Source of the DNA: Fidelibacterota bacterium
GTDB lineage: Bacteria > Marinisomatota > Marinisomatia > Marinisomatales > TCS56
DNA length: 5,319 nt
Direction of reading: 5' to 3'
Assembly: GCA_030634675.1 (NCBI GenBank)
Contig: DAOWAH010000141.1
Span: 1 to 5,319, forward strand
The notes below the pieces were generated by a model. That model saw only the letters and a program-made list of their open reading frames with translations, had not been told where the DNA came from and searched no databases. Positions 1 through 5,319 of the stretch are shown here, piece by piece; positions within the stretch are counted from its first letter, which is position 1, and the number at the start of each line of letters is the position of its first letter. The translations under genes were made by a program, and so were the position numbers.

Positions 1-1
1 A

Positions 2-1765
2 CCAGAAATCAGCGCCGGAATAATGGATCTACGAAATTGGGATTTCGAGCAGGATGGCAATCTGCAATTACGGGGGGAATGGAATTTTTACTACCAACAG
101 TTTCTTGATCCGGCCAGTTTTAGCCAAACAGAACCACCGAAACCGGATGGATTCATTACTGTCCCAGGCACGTGGGATGATTTCATTTACAATGGTGAAC
201 CGATTGGCGGACATGGATACGCCACGTATCATGCGAAAATCCAACTCGGAGAGCATATCCAAAATTTATCTTTAAGGGTCAATTCTTTCAGTACCGCTGC
301 CTGCATTTTTATTAATGGTTTTGAAATCGGCCAAGCCGGCATACCAGCCCCTACCCGGGCCGAGATGGAGCCGGATTATTACCCGATGGTCCTTGATATT
401 CCCACCGGGTATTCAGAACTTGATTTAGTAATTCATGTTTCTAATTTTTACCATACGCAAGGCGGTTTCTGGGCGGAGGCTTCGATCGGGCTGGAATCGA
501 AGATCCGCCAGGACAATAATTTTAATCTGGTCGTAAACCTGCTGATTGTTGGCAGCTTGATTATTATCGGACTATATCACATGAGCATGTATGCCCTGCG
601 GGAATACACTCGTACGCCTGTTTATTTTGGCCTGCTTGCCCTGACCATTGGTATTCGCGCCTTAGTAACCGGCGATATTCATTTACATCATTTCTTCAAT
701 ACTTTCCCCTGGCAGTTGATGATCCGTATTGAATATTTAACGGTATACCTGGGGGTGCCGTTATTCATGAAGTTCCAGCAATCGGTTTTCCCGGACGAGT
801 TTCCCCGGAAACTGGCTAATGGAATTATGGGAATATGCCTAATATTTGCCCTGATTGTAGTGGTTACGCCAGTCCATTTTTTTACCAAGACACTGGTTCC
901 GTTTTTCCTGGTCGCTATGGCCGCCAGCGTTATCTACATGGTAATAACAATACAGTCTATCCGCCATCAGCGGGTTGGCGCCCGGCTTTTCCTGGTCGCA
1001 TCACTGATTCTATTTGCCGCCTTTATCAATGATATCCTGGTATCACTGGAAATTATCTTTACCGGCTATGTTACGCCGTTGGGCTTTTTGGTTTTCATGA
1101 TTATCCAGGCTTTTCTGCTGTCCTATCGTTTTTATAATTCTTTTAAAACGATCGAAAACCAGGAACGGGAATTGCGCCGCCATAAAGACAGTCTGGAGGA
1201 AATGGTGGAGACGCGTACAGCCGAATTAATTGAAGCCAATCACCGGTTATTGTCCCTGACAATTATTGATGGACTGACCCAAATAGCCAATCGGCGCCGG
1301 TTTGATGATTATCTGGCTAAGGAATGGCAGCGAATGAAACGGGAGAAAAAACCGCTGGCTTTGATTTTAAGCGATATTGATTATTTTAAAAAATATAATG
1401 ATAATTACGGTCATCAGGCAGGTGATGATTGTCTTAAATCAGTGGCTCAGACACTCGAAAATTCGATTAACCGGCCGGCCGATCTAGTGGCTCGTTATGG
1501 GGGCGAGGAGTTCTGCGCTATTCTACCCAACACCAGTTCGAAGGGAGCGGAAATAATTGCTGAGCGGATGCGCAATAATATCGAAAAACGGCAAATCCGG
1601 CATGCCTATTCAACAGCTAATAATTATGTGACCATATCCCTGGGAGTTGCCTCATTCAGGCCTGATGCGGACAATACACCGAAGGAATTAGTCGAACTGT
1701 CGGATCAACGATTATATAAGGCTAAGAAAGGCGGTCGAAACCGGGTTTTTGCCGGAAAAGTATAA
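2..1765 (+). CDS. Membrane-bound diguanylate cyclase with 7TM-DISM sensor and GGDEF domain (5' partial)
   Basis: Predicted to make cyclic di-GMP from two GTP at the inner membrane, in response to a ligand sensed outside. Residues are numbered from the first visible ATG (23). Residues 1-160 look like a jelly-roll, galactose-binding-like domain (GEWNFYY near 18-24, VPGTWDD near 47-53). Seven hydrophobic segments follow at about 169-190, 199-217, 233-250, 266-286, 289-311, 321-345 and 350-370, as in 7TM-DISM receptors. A charged coiled-coil linker (about 371-410) leads to the GGDEF domain (about 411-577). That domain has DIDYFKKYND (metal-binding D451), the active site GGEEF (493-497) and an inhibitory I-site RPAD (484-487) five residues before it, so catalysis with product feedback is expected. 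No EAL domain is present. The frame stays open to the window edge, ATG 23 has no convincing ribosome binding site, and no signal peptide is visible, so the real start lies upstream. The natural ligand cannot be read from the sequence. Confidence 0.93.
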   Translation, partial: PEISAGIMDLRNWDFEQDGNLQLRGEWNFYYQQFLDPASFSQTEPPKPDGFITVPGTWDDFIYNGEPIGGHGYATYHAKIQLGEHIQNLSLRVNSFSTAACIFINGFEIGQAGIPAPTRAEMEPDYYPMVLDIPTGYSELDLVIHVSNFYHTQGGFWAEASIGLESKIRQDNNFNLVVNLLIVGSLIIIGLYHMSMYALREYTRTPVYFGLLALTIGIRALVTGDIHLHHFFNTFPWQLMIRIEYLTVYLGVPLFMKFQQSVFPDEFPRKLANGIMGICLIFALIVVVTPVHFFTKTLVPFFLVAMAASVIYMVITIQSIRHQRVGARLFLVASLILFAAFINDILVSLEIIFTGYVTPLGFLVFMIIQAFLLSYRFYNSFKTIENQERELRRHKDSLEEMVETRTAELIEANHRLLSLTIIDGLTQIANRRRFDDYLAKEWQRMKREKKPLALILSDIDYFKKYNDNYGHQAGDDCLKSVAQTLENSINRPADLVARYGGEEFCAILPNTSSKGAEIIAERMRNNIEKRQIRHAYSTANNYVTISLGVASFRPDADNTPKELVELSDQRLYKAKKGGRNRVFAGKV

Positions 1766-1774
1766 ATCAGGTTA

Positions 1775-4606
1775 TTATTTTTGCAGGGCTTGCTCAAGAA
1801 ATGGAGCCGTGTAGGAAGTTCTATTCTTAATCAAATCTTCGGGGGTACCGGCAAAAACCACCTGTCCACCATCATCACCACCCTCTAGTCCCAGATCGAT
1901 AATCCAGTCGGCGCATTTGATCACTTCCATGTTGTGCTCGATAACAATCACAGTATGGCCTTTATCGACTAGGCGCTGGAGCACAGCCAGAAGCATTTTC
2001 ACATCTTCAAAATGTAATCCGGTGGTTGGTTCGTCTAAAATATAAAGTGACTTGTCCCGGCTCTGACGCGATAATTCGGTAGCCAGTTTAACACGTTGAG
2101 CTTCACCACCCGACAGGGTCGTGGCTTGTTGTCCCAAACGGATATAACCCAAACCAACCTCGAACAGGGTATCCATTTTTTTCTTAACCATCGGTATATT
2201 CTTAAAAAACTGCCGTGCTTCCTCGACCGACATATTCAAAACAGCGGCAATATTTTTACCACGGTAAGTAATTTCCAGGGTTTCCCGGTTATAGCGGGCG
2301 CCATGACAGACCTCACAGGTGACGTAAACATCCGGCAGGAAATTCATCTCGATCCTGATGATGCCGTCACCATCGCAGGCATTGCAGCGTCCGCCTTTTA
2401 CATTGAACGAAAACCGCCCCGGTTTATAACCGCGAATCTTCGATTCCGGCAGTTGGGCAAACAGGTCGCGGATGAAAGTAAATATACCAGTATAAGTAGC
2501 CGGATTAGAGCGGGGGGTTCGGCCAATGGGGCGCTGGTCAATATCGACGACTTTGTCAAGATACTGCAAGCCATCTACCATGTCGAATGGCAAAGGATAC
2601 TTGCGTGCCTTTTGCAGGTCACGGGCCAGAATCGGATAAAGCGTTTCATTTACCAGCGTACTCTTGCCACTACCCGATACACCAGTAACAACAATAAATT
2701 TTCCCAATGGAAAATTCACATTAATATTTTTAAGATTATTCCCCCGGCAGCCTTTCAGCATCAGATCTTTACGAGATCCGATACGCCGTGTAGCCGGAAC
2801 CGGGATAACCTTTTTCCCGGACAGATACTGCGCTGTGATCGATTGCTCGCATTTAATCAGATCCGCCGGTGTGCCACTGAAAACAATTTCACCGCCATGT
2901 TCACCGGCACCGGGACCAAGATCGATTACCTGATCCGCCGATTCGATTGTCTTCCGGTCGTGTTCCACTACCAGGATGGAATTACCTATATCACGTAATT
3001 TCATCAGTGTATTCAGCAAGCGCTGGTTATCCCGGGAATGGAGGCCAATAGAAGGCTCGTCTAATATGTAAAGCACACCCATGAGTTGCGAACCAATCTG
3101 AGTGGCCAGCCTAATCCGCTGGGATTCACCCCCGGACAGGGTAGTCGCTGATCGCGCGAGCATCAGGTAATCCAGTCCTACGTCAACTAGAAAGCTTAGC
3201 CGCTCCCGGACCTCTTTCAAAATCTGGTTGGCAATAATTGCTTCATTCGTACTCAGGACGAGTTCATCGATGAAACGTAAAATTTCTTTAATCGACAGGC
3301 GCGACAATTGGCCGAGGTTCTGGCCAGCGATAGTCACTGCCCGGCTCTCGGGTCGCAGGCGGGTACCATCACAATCCGGGCAGGGTTGCATGCGCATGAA
3401 TTGCTCTATCCATTCCCGGATGCCACTGGATGAAGTCTGTTTGTAGCGCCGTACCAAATTCGGGATAGCACCCTCCCAGCCGCCTTCATACACACCGGTC
3501 CAACGATCGGATGAATATTTCATCTTCATCTTCTGTGATCCGGTGCCAAAGAGCAGAATTTCCCGCACCTTCGGGTTTAGTTTAAACCAGGACGTAGTAA
3601 AATTAAATTTATAATGCTGGGCCAGACTTTTAAGGATACTGCCGTACCAGTTACCGCGGGGTTGCTCGCCCAGAGGTACGATGGCGCCCTGAATCAGAGA
3701 TTTGCCACGGTCGGGTACTACCAGATCGGGATCAATCTCCATATGATAGCCCAAGCCGTTGCATTTCGGGCAGGCTCCCTGGGGGGTATTGAACGAGAAC
3801 AGGCGTGGTTCCATCTCCGGCAACGAAGCTTCCGGATGATGCAGGCAGGCATAATTTTCACTAAACATATGATCGGTCTTGGGCAGTTCATGAATAATTA
3901 CCAGACCGGAACCGATTTTAAGGGCTAGTTCCACTGATTCGGTAAGTCGTTCTCTGAAATCATCCACCAAAACCAGCCGGTCTACCACCACTTCAATATT
4001 ATGTTTTTTATTCTTTTCCAGTTCAATCGGTTGTTCCAGGGTACGTACCTTGCCATCCACGCGTACCCGTAAAAAACCTTCACGCTTGATCTCATCGAAA
4101 ACACCTTTATAAGCACCTTTGCGGCTGCGGACGACCGGCGCTAAAACATAAATCCGTTTCTTGGTTTCAAATCCAGCGACCGTATCTACAATCTGCTGAA
4201 CTGTCTGGCGCTGAATCGGCCGGCCACAGAACCAGCAGTGCGGTTTCCCGATATGGGCAAATAAAAGACGCAGGTAGTCGTGGATTTCAGTTACCGTACC
4301 AACGGTCGAACGGGGGTTGCGCATAGTGGCTTTCTGCTCAATGGAAATAGCAGGTGATAGCCCTTCGATATAATCCATGTCCGGTTTTTCCATCAGACCA
4401 AGAAACTGGCGGGCATAAGCTGATAACGATTCTACGTAGCGCCGTTGACCCTCGGCATAAATCGTATCAAAAGCCAAGGATGACTTTCCGGAGCCGGACA
4501 GGCCTGTGATCACCACCAGTTTATCCCGCAGAATCTCCACATCGATATTCTTGAGATTATGCTGGCGAGCCCCTTTAATTATAATCCGATCGACTGGTTT
4601 CTTCAT
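1775..4606 (-). CDS. uvrA: UvrABC excinuclease subunit A (UvrA)
   Basis: DNA-damage-recognition ATPase of nucleotide excision repair. It dimerises, loads UvrB at lesions and acts in the cytoplasm. The 943 residues match the usual length (E. coli about 940), so the gene is complete. Both ABC modules are intact: Walker A GLSGSGKS (35-42) and GVSGSGKS (642-649), Q-loops at Q91 and Q691, signatures LSGGESQ (490-496) and LSGGEAQ (831-837), Walker B ILDEP (514-518 and 856-860), and switch histidines H549 and H891. The C-terminal zinc finger is canonical (C741, C744, C764, C767; 19 residues between pairs). The zinc module before the insertion domain is C254-X2-H257 with C279/C282, so one usual Cys is His. 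CxxC pairs at 124/127 and 409/412 may hold a third zinc. ATG 4606 follows AAGAGGTG at good spacing, and the protein starts as the family does. It ends in tandem TAA TAA. No E. coli-type LexA box is seen upstream. Confidence 0.98.
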   Translation of the reverse strand: MKKPVDRIIIKGARQHNLKNIDVEILRDKLVVITGLSGSGKSSLAFDTIYAEGQRRYVESLSAYARQFLGLMEKPDMDYIEGLSPAISIEQKATMRNPRSTVGTVTEIHDYLRLLFAHIGKPHCWFCGRPIQRQTVQQIVDTVAGFETKKRIYVLAPVVRSRKGAYKGVFDEIKREGFLRVRVDGKVRTLEQPIELEKNKKHNIEVVVDRLVLVDDFRERLTESVELALKIGSGLVIIHELPKTDHMFSENYACLHHPEASLPEMEPRLFSFNTPQGACPKCNGLGYHMEIDPDLVVPDRGKSLIQGAIVPLGEQPRGNWYGSILKSLAQHYKFNFTTSWFKLNPKVREILLFGTGSQKMKMKYSSDRWTGVYEGGWEGAIPNLVRRYKQTSSSGIREWIEQFMRMQPCPDCDGTRLRPESRAVTIAGQNLGQLSRLSIKEILRFIDELVLSTNEAIIANQILKEVRERLSFLVDVGLDYLMLARSATTLSGGESQRIRLATQIGSQLMGVLYILDEPSIGLHSRDNQRLLNTLMKLRDIGNSILVVEHDRKTIESADQVIDLGPGAGEHGGEIVFSGTPADLIKCEQSITAQYLSGKKVIPVPATRRIGSRKDLMLKGCRGNNLKNINVNFPLGKFIVVTGVSGSGKSTLVNETLYPILARDLQKARKYPLPFDMVDGLQYLDKVVDIDQRPIGRTPRSNPATYTGIFTFIRDLFAQLPESKIRGYKPGRFSFNVKGGRCNACDGDGIIRIEMNFLPDVYVTCEVCHGARYNRETLEITYRGKNIAAVLNMSVEEARQFFKNIPMVKKKMDTLFEVGLGYIRLGQQATTLSGGEAQRVKLATELSRQSRDKSLYILDEPTTGLHFEDVKMLLAVLQRLVDKGHTVIVIEHNMEVIKCADWIIDLGLEGGDDGGQVVFAGTPEDLIKNRTSYTAPFLEQALQK

Positions 4607-4612
4607 ACCCGT

Positions 4613-4620
4613 TCACCTCT
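4613..4620 (-). promoter_or_regulatory. Ribosome binding site of uvrA
   Basis: Read on the minus strand, AGAGGTGA lies just upstream of the uvrA ATG, with GAGGTG about seven bases from the start codon. This is a good match to the anti-Shine-Dalgarno complement and supports the start at 4606. It contrasts with yqgE on the other side of the intergenic region, which has no comparable site. Confidence 0.75.
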
Positions 4621-4690
4621 TAACGGTATGTCTGAAGTCAGATCAAACACCCCCATAGTCTGAATTTGCCGCAGCCGAATCATCCCTGAA

Positions 4691-4718
4691 TTTACTTTTT
4701 GATTAACCGGATTAGAAT
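4691..4718 (+). promoter_or_regulatory. Weak candidate sigma-70 promoter for yqgE
   Basis: In the AT-rich middle of the divergent intergenic region, TTTACT (4691-4696) and TAGAAT (4713-4718) are separated by 16 bases. They match the -35 consensus at 4 of 6 and the -10 consensus at 5 of 6. Transcription from here would leave a leader of roughly 105 bases before the yqgE ATG. A perfect TTGACA also occurs at 4740-4745 but has no usable -10 box 15-19 bases downstream. Elements this short arise often by chance in AT-rich DNA, so this is a candidate only. I found no equally good promoter for uvrA on the other strand. Confidence 0.2.
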
Positions 4719-4781
4719 TACTATTTGCTGAATCATAAGTTGACATGCTCTAGCCGCGACGAACAAAAAATTTCCGGAACA

Positions 4782-4811
4782 GCCCCTATCTCCTTTTGGA
4801 GTTAACGGGGC
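4782..4811 (+). promoter_or_regulatory. Stem-loop in the yqgE leader
   Basis: GCCCC (4782-4786) pairs with GGGGC (4807-4811), and inside it CTCC (4790-4793) pairs with GGAG (4798-4801) around a TTTT loop. The interior TAT and TTAAC can add two more A-T pairs. The structure ends 19 bases before the yqgE ATG. On the plus strand no T-run follows it, so it is not an intrinsic terminator of a yqgE-sense transcript. On the minus strand a TTTTTT run follows, but about 12 bases too far away. The GGAG in the hairpin is the only Shine-Dalgarno-like motif in the vicinity and lies 29 bases from the ATG, too far for normal use. Any regulatory role is inferred. Confidence 0.35.
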
Positions 4812-4830
4812 GACGGGTCTAACTTAGAAC

Positions 4831-5319
4831 ATGGGTTCGCTGAAGAATCATCTACTGATATCAATGCCGCATCTGACCGATCCCTATTTCGGTCGATCGG
4901 TGGTCTATCTCTGCGAGCATAACAAAGAAGGCGCCATGGGTCTGGTGATCAACAAACCGCTGGGGGAGGCGGATCTGAAGGATATCTTTGCTCCTGACCC
5001 GGAAGAGAATGAATTCCTGATCGCAATCCCAAAAGTTTATTTTGGCGGACCGGTGATGCTGGAGCGGGGCATTGTGCTCCACTCCTCCGAATACAAGCTC
5101 AAGGATACCATGCCGGTTTCGGAGCAACTGTCAATTACCAGCAGTAAGACGATTATCCGGGATATCCGCAATGGCAAAGGCCCCCGGCAGTACCGCTTGA
5201 TGCTAGGGCATGCCGGTTGGGATAAAAACCAACTGGAGCGGGAAATCGAAAACGGTGATTGGCTGGTTCAATCCATCGGTGTCGATTTCATATTCGATAC
5301 ACCTGACCAGAAGATGTGG
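4831..5319 (+). CDS. YqgE/AlgH family protein (UPF0301), 3' partial
   Basis: The first 163 residues of a YqgE/AlgH-family protein; the end lies beyond the window. Diagnostic stretches are the N-terminal block HLLISMPHLTDPYF (7-20) continuing into SVVYLCEHN and GAMGLVINKP (34-43), FGGPV (71-75), GHAGWDKNQLE (126-136), ENGDWL (140-145) and FDTP (155-158). Family members are usually about 185-190 residues, so some 25 are missing. The visible part has no signal peptide or membrane segment, so it is probably cytoplasmic. The biochemical role of the family is unsettled; AlgH was linked genetically to alginate control in Pseudomonas, which should not be carried over here. A TAG two codons upstream in frame (4825-4827) rules out an earlier start, and the ATG places the conserved block where the family has it. 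No clear Shine-Dalgarno precedes the ATG. It is divergent from uvrA across 224 bases and may be the first gene of an operon running off the window. Confidence 0.93.
   Translation, partial: MGSLKNHLLISMPHLTDPYFGRSVVYLCEHNKEGAMGLVINKPLGEADLKDIFAPDPEENEFLIAIPKVYFGGPVMLERGIVLHSSEYKLKDTMPVSEQLSITSSKTIIRDIRNGKGPRQYRLMLGHAGWDKNQLEREIENGDWLVQSIGVDFIFDTPDQKMW

Noticed and set aside
23..25. ATG 23 as the true start of the cyclase
   Set aside because: The frame is open to the window edge, no ribosome binding site precedes the ATG, and a signal peptide expected for this architecture is missing, so the gene most likely begins upstream.
1732..1755. Intrinsic terminator at the end of the cyclase gene (CGGT-CGAA-ACCG hairpin followed by GGTTTTTG)
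   Set aside because: The stem is only four base pairs and lies upstream of the stop codon inside the coding sequence, so it would cut the cyclase message short. It is too weak to call in either direction.
2096..2998. 300-codon open frame on the plus strand
   Set aside because: It lies wholly inside uvrA on the opposite strand, whose motifs are all intact. The translation shows no recognisable domain and the frame has no convincing start signal, so it is a shadow of uvrA codon usage. The same applies to the shorter plus-strand frames at 2664-2933, 3228-3446 and 3614-3928.
4628..4663. 11-codon open frame starting ATGTCTGAAGTC on the plus strand
   Set aside because: It has no ribosome binding site, and an open frame this short is expected by chance in any intergenic region.
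4759..4780. GAAC direct repeat and TTCCGGAA palindrome as a LexA-type operator
   Set aside because: The GAAC copies are separated by 12 bases, not the 7 of the alphaproteobacterial GTTC-N7-GTTC box. The site also fits neither the E. coli CTGT-N8-ACAG box nor the Gram-positive GAAC-N4-GTTC box.
4861..5127. 88-codon open frame on the minus strand
   Set aside because: It is antisense to the strongly conserved part of the YqgE/AlgH gene and has no family resemblance of its own.

Overview
The window holds three protein genes and one short intergenic region. It looks like an ordinary chromosomal stretch from a Gram-negative (diderm) bacterium with a moderate GC content, judged by eye only. Two things suggest a diderm: a YqgE/AlgH-family gene, a family typical of diderm bacteria, and a 7TM-DISM-type diguanylate cyclase whose N-terminal domain would face the periplasm. 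I cannot place it in a phylum with confidence. The mix would fit a proteobacterial or FCB-type lineage, but that is a guess.

Layout. (1) From the left edge to 1765, + strand: a membrane-bound diguanylate cyclase whose true start and probable signal peptide lie outside the window. (2) 1775-4606, - strand: a complete uvrA, the damage-recognition ATPase of nucleotide excision repair, convergent with the cyclase and only 9 bases from it. (3) 4607-4830: a 224-base divergent intergenic region. It holds a weak candidate promoter and a stem-loop on the yqgE side, and on the uvrA side a 47-codon open frame that overlaps the uvrA start as ATGA. (4) From 4831 to the right edge, + strand: the first 163 codons of a YqgE/AlgH-family (UPF0301) gene.

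The three genes do not form a pathway. They are oriented + / - / +, so none shares an operon with another in this window. The cyclase belongs to c-di-GMP signalling, UvrA to DNA repair, and YqgE/AlgH has no settled biochemical function. I looked for a new system (toxin-antitoxin pair, repeat array, mobile element, RNA gene) and found none. The observations worth a second look are small ones in the uvrA/yqgE intergenic region.
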